This document shows, in pieces, positions 1 through 9,972 of a stretch of DNA of 64,000 bases. Position 1 is the stretch's first letter. Every line of letters starts with the position of its first letter. Below the pieces are notes generated by a model. The model did no database searches and was not told where the DNA came from. It saw only the letters and a list, made by a program, of their open reading frames with translations. Origin of the DNA: Flavobacterium galactosidilyticum (GTDB taxonomy: Bacteria > Bacteroidota > Bacteroidia > Flavobacteriales > Flavobacteriaceae); assembly GCF_020911945.1 (NCBI RefSeq), contig NZ_CP087135.1, forward strand, positions 1,364,001 to 1,428,000, read 5' to 3'. The translations under genes were made by a program, and so were the position numbers.

Positions 1-1061
1 CTATAACAGATTGGAATAAGTACGAAGAAGAACTTATGGATCGTTTAGGAAATGATAATAAAATGCTTCGTTTGATTGTAAACAGAGCTAAAATGGATCC
101 TAAAAAAATCGTTTTTGCAGAAGCAGATCATTTAGATGTTCTAAAAGCTGCTCAAATTGTTTGGGAGGAAGGAATTGGATTTCCAATTTTATTAGGGAAC
201 AAAGAAATTATTTTAGAATTAAAAGAGGAAATCGGTTTCGATGCTGCTGTTGAAATCATCGACCCGAAAACTGAAGAAGAAGAAGGTAGAAGAAATAAGT
301 TTGCTAATACTTACTGGTCTTCTAGAAAAAGACGTGGTATTTCTTTCTTAGATGCACAAAAATTAATGCGCGAGAGAAACTACTTCGCTGCAATGATGGT
401 CAATGAAGGGGAAGCAGATGCGCTAGTAACAGGTCATTCGAGAAGTTATCCTTCAGTGGTTAAACCAATGTTGCAGTTAATTGATAAAGCTCCAGGAGCT
501 TCTCTAGTGGCTACTGCTAATATGATGATGACGGCTCGTGGGCCAATGTTTTTATCAGATACAGCTATAAACATTAATCCATCAGCTGATGATTTAGCTA
601 AAATAGCTATCATGACTGCTACTACAGCAAGAATGTTTGGTGTAGAACCAGTAATAGCAATGATCTCATTTTCTAATTTTGGATCTTCAACTCACGAAAG
701 TGCTAGTAAAGTTAGAGAGGCAGTCGCATATTTGCATAAAAATCACCCTGATATGATTGTTGATGGTGAAATTCAAGCTGATTTTGCTCTGAATCCTGAA
801 TTATTGAAATATAAATTTCCGTTTTCTAAGCTTGCTGGTAAAAAAGTAAATACGTTAATTTTTCCAAATTTAGATTCGGCAAACATCACCTATAAATTAT
901 TGAAAGAATTAAATAAGGTAGAATCAATTGGACCTATAATGTTAGGAATGGGAAAACCAGTTCACATCTTTCAATTAGGAGCTAGCGTGGAAGAGATGGT
1001 AAATATGGCTGCAATTGCAGTAATTGATGCTCAAGAAAAGCAAATAAAAAAAGCAAAATAA
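1..1061 (+). CDS. maeB: NADP-dependent malic enzyme, C-terminal part (5' end outside window)
   Basis: The reading frame is open from the first bases of the window (first full codon at position 3), so the gene begins upstream and about 353 codons are visible. The visible part is the phosphotransacetylase-like C-terminal domain typical of the long (about 760 residue) MaeB-type malic enzymes. It contains the stretch TARGPMFLSDTAININPSAD and ends in a glycine/hydrophobic segment GPIMLGMGKPVHIFQLGAS. MaeB converts malate to pyruvate and CO2 with NADP reduction in the cytoplasm; the PTA-like domain is usually regulatory. A stand-alone phosphate acetyltransferase is the alternative, but the open upstream frame and the absence of a start near the expected place favour the malic enzyme. 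The next gene is ruvA, 93 bp downstream with its own promoter-like box. Confidence 0.85.
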   Translation, partial: ITDWNKYEEELMDRLGNDNKMLRLIVNRAKMDPKKIVFAEADHLDVLKAAQIVWEEGIGFPILLGNKEIILELKEEIGFDAAVEIIDPKTEEEEGRRNKFANTYWSSRKRRGISFLDAQKLMRERNYFAAMMVNEGEADALVTGHSRSYPSVVKPMLQLIDKAPGASLVATANMMMTARGPMFLSDTAININPSADDLAKIAIMTATTARMFGVEPVIAMISFSNFGSSTHESASKVREAVAYLHKNHPDMIVDGEIQADFALNPELLKYKFPFSKLAGKKVNTLIFPNLDSANITYKLLKELNKVESIGPIMLGMGKPVHIFQLGASVEEMVNMAAIAVIDAQEKQIKKAK

Positions 1062-1129
1062 AGGCATCTGCAAGTAGAGAAAAGCATTGTTAAAATCCTG
1101 AATTTTAGTTAATCCTCTGTTAATTTTAT

Positions 1130-1137
1130 TATATTTG
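1130..1137 (+). promoter_or_regulatory. Candidate -7 promoter box for ruvA
   Basis: The word TATATTTG matches the Bacteroidetes primary sigma -7 consensus TAnnTTTG and lies 17 bp before the ruvA start. No clear -33 TTTG word is seen at the expected distance, so this is a moderate call. Confidence 0.45.
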
Positions 1138-1154
1138 GAGATAAATTATTATTC

Positions 1155-1736
1155 ATGATAGCACATTTACAAGGTAAGTTAGTCGAGAAATCACCCACGC
1201 AAATAGTTATTGATTGTGGAGGAGTAGGTTACCATGTTAATATTTCTTTACACACTTATTCTTTATTGCCAAATACAGATTTTATAAAAGTGTATACGCA
1301 TCTTCAAATCAAAGAAGATGCGCATACACTTTTTGGTTTTATGGAAAAGTCTGAGCGGGAGATTTTTAGATTGTTACTGTCCGTTTCTGGAATAGGAGCA
1401 AGTATAGCGCGAACTATGCTTTCGTCGCTAGATCCAAAACAAATTACTAATGCAATAGCCACTGCTGATGTAGTTACTATTCAATCTATAAAAGGAATTG
1501 GAAGTAAAACTGCCCAGCGAGTAATATTAGATTTAAAAGAAAAAGTATTGAAGCTGTATGACTTAGATGAAGTTTCTATGTCAAAAAGCAATACAAATCG
1601 AGATGAAGCGTTATCAGCTTTGGAAGTTTTAGGGTTTGTCCGAAAAGCATCTGAAAAAGTTATCGAAAAAATTGTCAAAGAAGACCCAGATGCTTCTGTT
1701 GAATCAATTATTAAAAAAGCATTAAAAAGCCTTTAG
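1155..1736 (+). CDS. ruvA: Holliday junction branch migration protein RuvA
   Basis: A 193-residue protein, the usual RuvA length. It has an N-terminal OB-fold region (about residues 1-62, starting MIAHLQGKLVEKSPTQIVID), two helix-hairpin-helix motifs (SGIGASIARTML near residue 79 and IKGIGSKTAQRVILDLKEK near 114), and a C-terminal three-helix region (about 145-193) that contacts RuvB. RuvA tetramers bind Holliday junctions and load RuvB for branch migration in recombinational repair. It sits just upstream of sprA (26 bp gap), so the two may be cotranscribed, although the functions are unrelated. Confidence 0.96.
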   Translation: MIAHLQGKLVEKSPTQIVIDCGGVGYHVNISLHTYSLLPNTDFIKVYTHLQIKEDAHTLFGFMEKSEREIFRLLLSVSGIGASIARTMLSSLDPKQITNAIATADVVTIQSIKGIGSKTAQRVILDLKEKVLKLYDLDEVSMSKSNTNRDEALSALEVLGFVRKASEKVIEKIVKEDPDASVESIIKKALKSL

Positions 1737-1762
1737 GAGGATATTTAAGAAACACGAGTTAT

Positions 1763-4700
1763 ATGCACAAAATTTGTATTTTTTTGCTTGTTTTATTTTG
1801 TGGCTATACAACACGCGCACAAGTAAAGGAAGTACTTCAGGATACCGTTAAGGCGGGGTTTTCTGTTGGGAAAATTCAGTTGAAAAACCCTCAAAGCATT
1901 CTTGCTGCTTATACTTATGATCCAGTGACGGATCGCTATGTTTATACCAATTCAGTAGATGGATTTTCCATCAATTACCCTATTATCTTAACGCCAAAAG
2001 AATATGAAAAATTAGTCTTAAAAGAATCCATGCGCGATTATTTTAAGAAAAAAGTAGATGCTGTTGATGGTAAAAAAGAAGGTAGCGAACTTGCAAAAAA
2101 GGATTTATTACCAAGGTATTATATCAAATCAGGTCTTTTTGAATCTATTTTTGGAAGCAACACTATTGATGTAAAGCCAACAGGGTCTGTAGAAATGGAT
2201 ATGGGAGTACGCTACACAAAGCAAGATAACCCTTCGTTTTCTCCAAGAAACAGATCTAATATGTCATTCGATTTTGATCAAAGGATCAGTATGAGTTTGA
2301 TGGGAAAAGTGGGTACCCGGCTTAATGTTAATGCAAATTATGACACCCAATCGACCTTTGCTTTTCAAAATTTAATAAAATTAGAATATGCTCCTTCTGA
2401 GGATGACATCATTCAAAAAATTGAAGTTGGAAATGTAAGTCTTCCTTTAAATAGCTCGCTTATTCGAGGAGCGCAAAGTCTATTTGGTGTTAAAACAAAG
2501 TTGCAATTTGGAAAAACAACAATAACAGGTGTTTTTTCAGAGCAAAAATCACAGACTAAAAGTTTAGTAGCTGAAGGTGGGGGAACCATCGAGAATTTTG
2601 AAATGTTTGCATTGGATTACGATGCGGATAGACACTTTTTCTTGTCACAATATTTTAGAAATAGGTACGATAAATCGTTAGCAAATTATCCTTTTATTGA
2701 TAGTAGAGTGCAGATTTCTAGAGTTGAAATTTGGGTTACTAATAAGCAAAATAGAGTAGCGGTTACTAACAACAACCTTAGAAATATTATTGCGCTACAG
2801 GATTTAGGGGAATCGCAATTGACGGGATTGCCAGATAGCGAAATTGTAGTTTTGAATCCTTCAGCTGGAATTTTTAATAATCTTCCAGACACGCCTTCAG
2901 ACAATTCAAATAACGATTACGATCCAGCACAAATAAATACTGGTACTGGTTTGTTAAATCCTAATATTCGTGAAATTGTAACTGCGAATTCAGGTTTTAA
3001 TGTTACAGTTAATGAAGGTCAGGATTACTCTAAATTAGAAAATGCGCGAAAACTAAACCCGAATGAATATACGTTAAATCCACAATTAGGTTATATCTCA
3101 CTGCAGCAACGATTAGCTAATGATGAAGTTTTAGCAGTTGCGTACCAATATACAATTGGAGATAAAGTGTACCAAGTTGGAGAATTTGGAAATGATGGTG
3201 TTGATGCTACGGTGGTTACTGGAAATAGCCAGTCTACAACAGCTATTATTTCGCAAAGTTTGGTTTTGAAAATGCTAAAAAGTAATTTGACGAATGTCAA
3301 AAATCCTGTTTGGAATTTGATGATGAAAAATATTTATCAAATTCAAGGTGGTTACCAATTGCAGCAACCAGATTTTAGATTTAATATTCTCTATACTGAT
3401 CCTTCACCATTAAATTATATTACAGAGGTTGCAGGAACACCCTTTCCCGCTAATCCATCAAAAGGGAATGAAGTAGCTGAAACTCCACTATTAAAAGTAT
3501 TCGATTTAGATAAATTGAATTACAACAATGACCCGCAAGCGGGCGGCGATGGTTTTTTCGATTTCTTACCGGGCTTAACAATTGACTCACAAAATGGAAG
3601 AATAATTTTCTCAACCAAAGAACCTTTTGGTGAATTATTGTTTTCTAAATTAAAAAATGCTGGCTCAGCAGAAGATTATAGTAATACAGCAACCTATAAT
3701 GAAAATCAAAGAAAATACGTTTTTAGAAGTATGTATCGTAACACACAATCGGGTGCGTTGCAGGATAGCGATAAAAATAAGTTTCTTTTAAGAGGGAAGT
3801 ATAAATCAAGTGGTGGAGACGGAATACCTATTGGTGCATTCAATGTACCGCAAGGTTCTGTTGTTGTCACCGCTGCTGGAAGAATTTTAGTAGAAGGAAT
3901 AGATTATAGTGTTAATTATCAACTTGGTCGTGTGCAAATTTTAGATCCTTCATTGCAAGCATCTAATACTCCTATCGAAGTTTCTTTGGAAAACAACTCC
4001 ATTTTTGGTCAACAGACGAGACGATTCATGGGCTTGAATGTGGAACATAAAATATCTGATAACTTTGTAGTAGGCGGAACGTTTTTGAAAATGTCTGAAA
4101 AACCATTTACTCAAAAGTCAAGCTTTGGACAAGAATCAGTAAATAACACAATTTTTGGCTTCAATACTAACTTTTCTACTGAAGTTCCTTTCTTAACACG
4201 TTTGGTCAACAAGTTGCCTAATATTGATACTGATGTACCTTCTAATCTTTCGGTTAGAGGTGAGATAGCTTTCTTAAAACCAGATTCGCCTAAAACAGAT
4301 AATTTTCAAGGAGAATCAACTATTTACGTTGACGATTTCGAAGGATCTCAATCTACTATTGATATGCGATCTGCGTATTCATGGAGCTTAGCTTCAACAC
4401 CTGAAAGAAATGCAAGAAGCACTTATGATTTCAATGCTAGCGCCAATGATTTGAGTTATGGCTTCAAAAGAGCTAAACTGGCTTGGTACTCTATAGATCC
4501 CATTTTTTATACGCAAAAACCTTCAGGAATTTCAAATGAAGATTTGTCACTCAATAAAACCAGAAGAGTTTTTAGCAGAGAATTATATCCGGTTACTGAC
4601 ATCGCACAAGGACAAACTCAGGTTATAAGCACATTGGACTTAACTTATTATCCTTCGGAAAGAGGGCCTTATAATAACAGTTTAAATACTGCTAGTGATC

Positions 4701-7700
4701 CAATAAGTAATTTTGGAGGTATTATGCGTGCTATAAATTCAACAAATTTTGAACAAGGAAATGTAGAATATATTCAGTTTTGGGTTTTAGATCCTTATGT
4801 TGGAAAAGGAGAAACTCCGCTATCAAATTCTGGAAAGATCTATTTCAACTTAGGAGAAATTTCTGAAGATGTGTTAAAAGATGGAAGAAAACAATACGAG
4901 AACGGACTAGGACCTGATCAAATTCTTGCTAATCCAAGACCATTATGGGGTGATGTTCCTGCTTCTCAATCATTAATTTATGCGTTTGATGGTAATGTTG
5001 AAAATAGAAAGAATCAGGACGTAGGTTTAGATGGTTTGTCTAATAGCAATGAAGGCTCGGTATATACTAATTTTGCTTCGGAATTAGATCCAGCTGCTGA
5101 TGATTATACCTATTATTTGAATACTAATGGTGGGATTACAGATAGATATAAAAACTACAATGGTACTGAAGGAAACTCGCCTGTAAATATCAATGATCCT
5201 AATCGAGGGTCAACTACTTTTCCTGATGTTGAAGATATCAATAAGGACAATACTATGAATACTATCAATGCGTATTACGAGTATAGTGTTGATATACAAC
5301 CAGGGATGACCGTAGGGCAAAATAACATTACTGATATTAGAAACACGCAAGTGACTTTACCTGATGGTTCAAGTACTGACGCAAGATGGTTACAATTTAA
5401 AATACCGGTTTCTCAGCCGGAAAATACAATTGGAAATATTTCTGATTTTAGATCCATTCGTTTCATGCGAATGTTTATGACAGGATTTAGTTCAGAAGTG
5501 ACTGTTCGTTTTGGAGCATTAGATTTAGTACGTGGTGAGTGGAGAAGATACACTAATACACTTGACTTTAACGATACAAATGTTGCAGATGATAATACTA
5601 ATTTAGATGTTTTAGCTGTAAACATTCAGGAAAATAATGAAAGATGTCCTATTAACTATGTGACGCCACCTGGCGTGCAAAGAGAGCAACTATATAATAA
5701 CAATTCTATAATCAATCAAAACGAACAATCATTATCGTTGAGAGTTTCGGGCGACGGATTAGAGCCGCAAGATTCTAGAGCAGTTTTTAAAAATGTAAGT
5801 ATTGATATGCGTCAATTCAAGAAATTGAAAATGTTTTTGCACGCTGAATCATTGCCTAATGAAATTGCGCTTCAAGACGATCAGATGGTTGGATTCATTC
5901 GTTTTGGTAATGACTTTACCCAAAATTTTTATCAAATAGAGGTTCCTTTAAAGGTAACTGTAGCTAATTCTGTATCTAATTCTGATTGCGGACCTTTGAG
6001 TGCCGAAGCAGTTTGGCCAGATGCAAATGAGATTGACTTACCATTAGAATTACTGACTCGCATGAAAGTTTTAGCAATGAGCATTGACCCAAGCTCATTA
6101 CCAATTGATGGGATTTATTACCCGGATGCTGATCCTAATAAACCAGAAGGTGATGGTAGCAGTACTTTACGATTAGGAATTAAAGGAAATCCTAATTTTG
6201 GATTAGTACGAACGCTTATGGTTGGTGTAAAAAACAGTGACCTTCGCAATGATATTAAAGGTGAGGTTTGGTTTAATGAACTACGCTTAGCTGATATGGA
6301 TAATCAAGGTGGAATGGCTGCTTTATTAAATGTAGATACAAATTTAGCTGATTTTGCTACTGTTTCTGCATCAGGTAGAAAGAGTACGGTAGGTTTTGGA
6401 GCTTTAGAACAGGGACCAAACGAACGTAGCCGTGAAGATACTCAGTTGTATAATATTGTGACTAATCTAAATCTTGGGAAATTATTGCCAAAAAAATGGG
6501 GAGTAAATCTTCCTTTCAACTATGCGATAGGCGAAGAAATAATTACACCGGAGTATGATCCTTTCAATCAAGATATAAAACTAAAACAGTTGCTTGATAA
6601 CACCTTTGATCAAGCTAAAAAAGATAATATAACTAATAGAGCTATTGATTATACAAAACGAAAAAGTATCAATTTTATCGGAGTTAGAAAAGAGCGTCAA
6701 GCAGAGCAAAAGCAACATATTTATGATGTAGAAAACTTCACTTTTTCTCAATCTTTTAACCAAGTGGAGCGTCATGATTTTGAAATAGAAGATTATGTAG
6801 ATCAACAAGCAAATTCATCCGTGGATTATGGCTACACTTTTCAGTCTAAACCAATCGAACCGTTCAAGACGACTAAATTCATGAAGAAAAGTGCGTATTG
6901 GAAGTTACTAAGTGATTTTAACTTTAACTATTTGCCTTCTAATATTTCATTTAATAGTTCTATCCTTCGACAGTATAATCGCCAGCAATTTAGACAAGTT
7001 GAAGTGCAAGGAATAGGTCTTGATCCTTTATATCGTAGGAATTTTGCTTTTAATTATCAGTATGGTTTTAATTATAACTTGACAAAATCACTAAAATTGA
7101 ATTATACAGCATCTTCAAGTAATATTGTAAAAAATTATTTGAATGAAGATAATGAGCCTATTGATAGTTTTACTATTTGGGATAGCTACTGGGATATTGG
7201 TGATCCAAACCAGCACATGCAACAATTAGTTGTAAATTATGAATTACCAATTAATAAAATTCCATTATTTAGTTTTGTTAAAGCGACCTACTCCTATACA
7301 GGTGATTACAGTTGGCAACGCACCTCAAACGCATTGTCTCAAATAGAAATCAATGGTACAGAATATAATTTAGGAAATACAATTCAGAATGCAAATTCAA
7401 ATAATTTGAATGCTACGTTCAATATGGATATGTTGTACAAATATTTGGGAGTAGATAGAAGTGCGAATAAAAATGTGCCAAAACCTAAAATGGTTGCGCC
7501 AAAACCTGGTGAAAAAATAGTAAACACAAATGCAAGCCAAATTCAAAAGAACAATCCGTTTGTTGACGGCTTAATTGGTGTTTTGACGAGCATTAAGAAT
7601 GTGCAGATGAATTATACTTACAATAGCGGTACTTTATTGCCGGGATATACGCCAGGTGTTGGGTTTCTAGGTTCGTCAAGACCAACATTAGGATTTATAT

Positions 7701-8908
7701 TTGGTAGTCAAGATGATGTGCGTTATGAAGCTGCTAAAAACGGATGGTTAACGAATTATCCAGATTTTAACCAGAACTTCACGCAGGTGACTAATAAGTT
7801 ATTTAAGGCTACAGCCAATATCGATTTGTTTCCTGATTTGAAAATTGATTTGTCATTAGACAGAGCTTTTTCTGAAAACTCTTCCGAGCAATATGATGTT
7901 ACTAATGGTGTTTATAATCCTAGATCACCTTTTAGCACTGGTATATTTTCTATCTCAGCGGTGTTGATAAAAACGTCTTTCTCTGCAAGTGATGAATTTG
8001 GGTCGGCTGCTTTTGATGATTTCAGATCTAACCGTCTTACTGTAGCGAATCGTTTAGCAACTCAAAGAGGAATAGATATCAATAATCCTAGCAACAGAGA
8101 TGCGGAAGGGTTTCCTATTGGTTACGGCAAAAATAATCAAGCCGTTTTGTTGCCTGCCTTTTTAGCAGCTTACTCAGGAGGAGATGCATCTAATGTTTCT
8201 CTTGGTATATTTAGAAATTTCCCTATACCAAACTGGGCTGTTAAATACAATGGTTTAATGCGATATGGAGTTTTTAAACAAAACTTCAAGCGTTTCTCAT
8301 TGCAGCATAATTACAGAGCTTCTTATACTATAAATGCTTTCAGATCTAATTTTGAATATGACAATACGCCAAATGGAGTAGATGCTAGTGGTAATTTTTA
8401 CAATCAAACCATTATGTCTAATATTAACTTAGTAGAACAATTTAATCCGCTTATCAGAATGGATTTTGAACTAAAAAGCTCTTTAAAAGTTCTGACAGAA
8501 ATTAAGAAAGATAGAGCGTTGTCAATGAGTTTCGATAATAACTTACTGACTGAAGTAAAAGGAGTTGAGTACGTTGTAGGACTAGGGTATCGTTTTAAAG
8601 ATGTGATTTTCTCGTCGAAGTTAGCTGATAATCCTAGTGGAATAATAAAAGGAGATATCAATTTTGCGGCTGATGTTTCATACAGAAACAATAGCACTAT
8701 CGTACGTTATTTGGATTATGACAATAATCAATTAGCGGGTGGACAGAATATTTGGTCTTTGAAACTTAAAGCTGATTATTCTTTTAGTAAAAATCTAACC
8801 GCAATTTTCTATTATGACCACTCCTTTTCAAAAGCTGTCATCTCTACTTCATTTCCTCTGACCAATATTCGCTCTGGATTTACGCTGAGATATAACTTTG
8901 GAAATTAA
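1763..8908 (+). CDS. sprA: Type IX secretion / gliding motility outer membrane protein SprA
   Basis: A 2381-residue protein, the very large size expected for SprA (Sov in Porphyromonas). SprA is the giant outer membrane beta-barrel that forms the translocon of the type IX secretion system and is needed for gliding and for secretion of SprB and RemA. A signal peptide is visible (MHKICIFLLVLFCGYTTRAQ), followed by a long beta-rich, Asn/Asp-rich sequence with many alternating aromatic strands. Segments such as FSTEVPFLTRLVNKLPNIDT, TIYVDDFEGSQSTIDMRSAY and VWFNELRLADMDNQGG fit the SprA_N/SprA family. The protein ends in an aromatic beta strand (RSGFTLRYNFGN) typical of outer membrane barrels. 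An AGGAGG word lies about 20 bp before the ATG; this is too far for normal spacing, and flavobacteria rarely use Shine-Dalgarno pairing. Confidence 0.96.
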   Translation: MHKICIFLLVLFCGYTTRAQVKEVLQDTVKAGFSVGKIQLKNPQSILAAYTYDPVTDRYVYTNSVDGFSINYPIILTPKEYEKLVLKESMRDYFKKKVDAVDGKKEGSELAKKDLLPRYYIKSGLFESIFGSNTIDVKPTGSVEMDMGVRYTKQDNPSFSPRNRSNMSFDFDQRISMSLMGKVGTRLNVNANYDTQSTFAFQNLIKLEYAPSEDDIIQKIEVGNVSLPLNSSLIRGAQSLFGVKTKLQFGKTTITGVFSEQKSQTKSLVAEGGGTIENFEMFALDYDADRHFFLSQYFRNRYDKSLANYPFIDSRVQISRVEIWVTNKQNRVAVTNNNLRNIIALQDLGESQLTGLPDSEIVVLNPSAGIFNNLPDTPSDNSNNDYDPAQINTGTGLLNPNIREIVTANSGFNVTVNEGQDYSKLENARKLNPNEYTLNPQLGYISLQQRLANDEVLAVAYQYTIGDKVYQVGEFGNDGVDATVVTGNSQSTTAIISQSLVLKMLKSNLTNVKNPVWNLMMKNIYQIQGGYQLQQPDFRFNILYTDPSPLNYITEVAGTPFPANPSKGNEVAETPLLKVFDLDKLNYNNDPQAGGDGFFDFLPGLTIDSQNGRIIFSTKEPFGELLFSKLKNAGSAEDYSNTATYNENQRKYVFRSMYRNTQSGALQDSDKNKFLLRGKYKSSGGDGIPIGAFNVPQGSVVVTAAGRILVEGIDYSVNYQLGRVQILDPSLQASNTPIEVSLENNSIFGQQTRRFMGLNVEHKISDNFVVGGTFLKMSEKPFTQKSSFGQESVNNTIFGFNTNFSTEVPFLTRLVNKLPNIDTDVPSNLSVRGEIAFLKPDSPKTDNFQGESTIYVDDFEGSQSTIDMRSAYSWSLASTPERNARSTYDFNASANDLSYGFKRAKLAWYSIDPIFYTQKPSGISNEDLSLNKTRRVFSRELYPVTDIAQGQTQVISTLDLTYYPSERGPYNNSLNTASDPISNFGGIMRAINSTNFEQGNVEYIQFWVLDPYVGKGETPLSNSGKIYFNLGEISEDVLKDGRKQYENGLGPDQILANPRPLWGDVPASQSLIYAFDGNVENRKNQDVGLDGLSNSNEGSVYTNFASELDPAADDYTYYLNTNGGITDRYKNYNGTEGNSPVNINDPNRGSTTFPDVEDINKDNTMNTINAYYEYSVDIQPGMTVGQNNITDIRNTQVTLPDGSSTDARWLQFKIPVSQPENTIGNISDFRSIRFMRMFMTGFSSEVTVRFGALDLVRGEWRRYTNTLDFNDTNVADDNTNLDVLAVNIQENNERCPINYVTPPGVQREQLYNNNSIINQNEQSLSLRVSGDGLEPQDSRAVFKNVSIDMRQFKKLKMFLHAESLPNEIALQDDQMVGFIRFGNDFTQNFYQIEVPLKVTVANSVSNSDCGPLSAEAVWPDANEIDLPLELLTRMKVLAMSIDPSSLPIDGIYYPDADPNKPEGDGSSTLRLGIKGNPNFGLVRTLMVGVKNSDLRNDIKGEVWFNELRLADMDNQGGMAALLNVDTNLADFATVSASGRKSTVGFGALEQGPNERSREDTQLYNIVTNLNLGKLLPKKWGVNLPFNYAIGEEIITPEYDPFNQDIKLKQLLDNTFDQAKKDNITNRAIDYTKRKSINFIGVRKERQAEQKQHIYDVENFTFSQSFNQVERHDFEIEDYVDQQANSSVDYGYTFQSKPIEPFKTTKFMKKSAYWKLLSDFNFNYLPSNISFNSSILRQYNRQQFRQVEVQGIGLDPLYRRNFAFNYQYGFNYNLTKSLKLNYTASSSNIVKNYLNEDNEPIDSFTIWDSYWDIGDPNQHMQQLVVNYELPINKIPLFSFVKATYSYTGDYSWQRTSNALSQIEINGTEYNLGNTIQNANSNNLNATFNMDMLYKYLGVDRSANKNVPKPKMVAPKPGEKIVNTNASQIQKNNPFVDGLIGVLTSIKNVQMNYTYNSGTLLPGYTPGVGFLGSSRPTLGFIFGSQDDVRYEAAKNGWLTNYPDFNQNFTQVTNKLFKATANIDLFPDLKIDLSLDRAFSENSSEQYDVTNGVYNPRSPFSTGIFSISAVLIKTSFSASDEFGSAAFDDFRSNRLTVANRLATQRGIDINNPSNRDAEGFPIGYGKNNQAVLLPAFLAAYSGGDASNVSLGIFRNFPIPNWAVKYNGLMRYGVFKQNFKRFSLQHNYRASYTINAFRSNFEYDNTPNGVDASGNFYNQTIMSNINLVEQFNPLIRMDFELKSSLKVLTEIKKDRALSMSFDNNLLTEVKGVEYVVGLGYRFKDVIFSSKLADNPSGIIKGDINFAADVSYRNNSTIVRYLDYDNNQLAGGQNIWSLKLKADYSFSKNLTAIFYYDHSFSKAVISTSFPLTNIRSGFTLRYNFGN

Positions 8909-8946
8909 TTTTTTAAGTTTGAAGCAAGATTTGAATAGAAGATTAT

Positions 8947-8954
8947 TACATTTG
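8947..8954 (+). promoter_or_regulatory. Candidate -7 promoter box for gcvH
   Basis: TACATTTG matches TAnnTTTG and lies 46 bp before the gcvH start, in the 92 bp gap after sprA. TTTG words occur upstream but at non-ideal spacing (13 and 25 bp). Confidence 0.45.
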
Positions 8955-9000
8955 TAACAGAAATTTCAACAATCAATTATTAATTACAATTACAATTTAA

Positions 9001-9381
9001 ATGAACATACCAGCAAATTTAAAGTACACTAAAGATCACGAATGGATTAGTATTGAAGGCGACGTAGCAACAGTAGGAATCACTGATTTTGCACAAAAAG
9101 AACTAGGAGATATAGTTTACGTTGAAGTAGAAACATTAGATCAGACTTTAGAGAAAGACGAAGTTTTTGGAACAGTAGAAGCGGTTAAAACAGTTTCTGA
9201 TTTATTTCTTCCATTAGCAGGAGAGATTATTGCTTTTAATGATGATTTAGAAAGCAAACCAGAAAGCGTAAATTCAGATCCTTATGGTGCTGGATGGATG
9301 ATTAAAATAAAAATAGCAAACATGGATGAAGTAGAAGGTTTACTTTCTAGTGATTCATATAAAGAATTAATAGGTGCCTAA
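9001..9381 (+). CDS. gcvH: Glycine cleavage system protein H
   Basis: A 126-residue protein, the standard length for H protein. It carries the lipoyl attachment motif GTVEAVKTVSDLFLP with the modified lysine at residue 63, and the N-terminal signature KYTKDHEWISIEG. H protein shuttles the methylamine group between the P and T proteins of the glycine cleavage complex in the cytoplasm. The P, T and L genes are not in this window. Its stop overlaps the GTG start of the following VanZ-like gene by 8 bp, so the two are translationally coupled. The neighbourhood sprA-gcvH-VanZ-deoC-remB matches, as I recall it, the arrangement in Flavobacterium johnsoniae. Confidence 0.97.
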   Translation: MNIPANLKYTKDHEWISIEGDVATVGITDFAQKELGDIVYVEVETLDQTLEKDEVFGTVEAVKTVSDLFLPLAGEIIAFNDDLESKPESVNSDPYGAGWMIKIKIANMDEVEGLLSSDSYKELIGA

Positions 9382-9757
9382 ACAACTTTATTTTTGGGCC
9401 GTTTTATTGTGGTCTGGAGTAATTACTTTTTTTTGTTTGGCAAAATTTAATAATGTTCCCTTAGGTAATGTTCCAAATTTTGATAAGGTAGTTCATGCTT
9501 TTTTCTATTTTGTTTTAACAACATTAAGTTTTTTGTTTCTAAAAAACAGGAAGAGTGGCGTAAGTACTTCAAGATATCTTATTTTTTCGTTCCTGTTTTC
9601 TGTTGTTTTTGGAATAGGAATCGAGATTATTCAAGGATACTTTACTGAAAATAGGCATGCAGATGTTTTCGATGTCATAGCAAATACATCAGGAGCGGCT
9701 CTATCAATACTGCTAATTGTTTTATTTGGTTTGAATAGAGTAAAATCAAAGTTTTAA
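9374..9757 (+). CDS. VanZ family membrane protein
   Basis: A 127-residue membrane protein that starts with GTG at 9374, inside the end of gcvH. About four hydrophobic segments are visible (near residues 7-24, 36-55, 68-87 and 102-120). The motif GIGIEIIQGYFTENRHADVFD followed by IANTSGA is the hallmark of the VanZ-like family (E..Q...R..D..D...N..G). The family is named after a teicoplanin-resistance protein, but most members have no known function and there is no vancomycin cluster here. The gene is followed directly by a strong terminator, so gcvH and this gene form a two-gene unit. Confidence 0.85.
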   Translation: MPKQLYFWAVLLWSGVITFFCLAKFNNVPLGNVPNFDKVVHAFFYFVLTTLSFLFLKNRKSGVSTSRYLIFSFLFSVVFGIGIEIIQGYFTENRHADVFDVIANTSGAALSILLIVLFGLNRVKSKF

Positions 9758-9763
9758 AATATG

Positions 9764-9796
9764 AAAGTCCCGCTTTAGTGGGACTTTTTGTTTTTA
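9764..9796 (+). terminator. Rho-independent terminator after the VanZ-like gene
   Basis: AAAGTCCCGC and GTGGGACTTT form a 10 bp stem (one G-T pair) around a TTTA loop, followed by TTTTTGTTTTT. It lies 7 bp after the stop codon. Confidence 0.88.
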
Positions 9797-9925
9797 TTAC
9801 CTTTCGTGTTAGTTCGCAGTTGTCTTTCGTATTGCCATTTTTACTAATTAATTGATAGTTTTATTTCTATTGTAAAAATAAATATTTTCCAAAGTATAAT
9901 TTATAAAGAATGTTTAGATAAAATG

Positions 9926-9933
9926 TATTTTTG
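9926..9933 (+). promoter_or_regulatory. Candidate -7 promoter box for deoC
   Basis: TATTTTTG matches TAnnTTTG 39 bp before the chosen deoC ATG at 9973. Because it overlaps the earliest in-frame start (9931), it argues for the downstream ATG as the true start. Confidence 0.5.
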
Positions 9934-9972
9934 TGTTTTACAACCTCACATAATTCAGTAACAGTATATTCG

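Noticed and set aside
1735..1742. AGGAGG word before sprA taken as a Shine-Dalgarno site
   Set aside because: It is about 20 bp from the ATG, too far for pairing, and flavobacteria seldom use such sites.
9374..9757. VanZ-like gene taken as glycopeptide resistance
   Set aside because: No van regulatory or ligase genes are present; the family is mostly of unknown function.
9931..9972. Upstream start of deoC
   Set aside because: The extra residues lie on a promoter box and do not resemble a DeoC N-terminus; ATG at 9973 fits the family.
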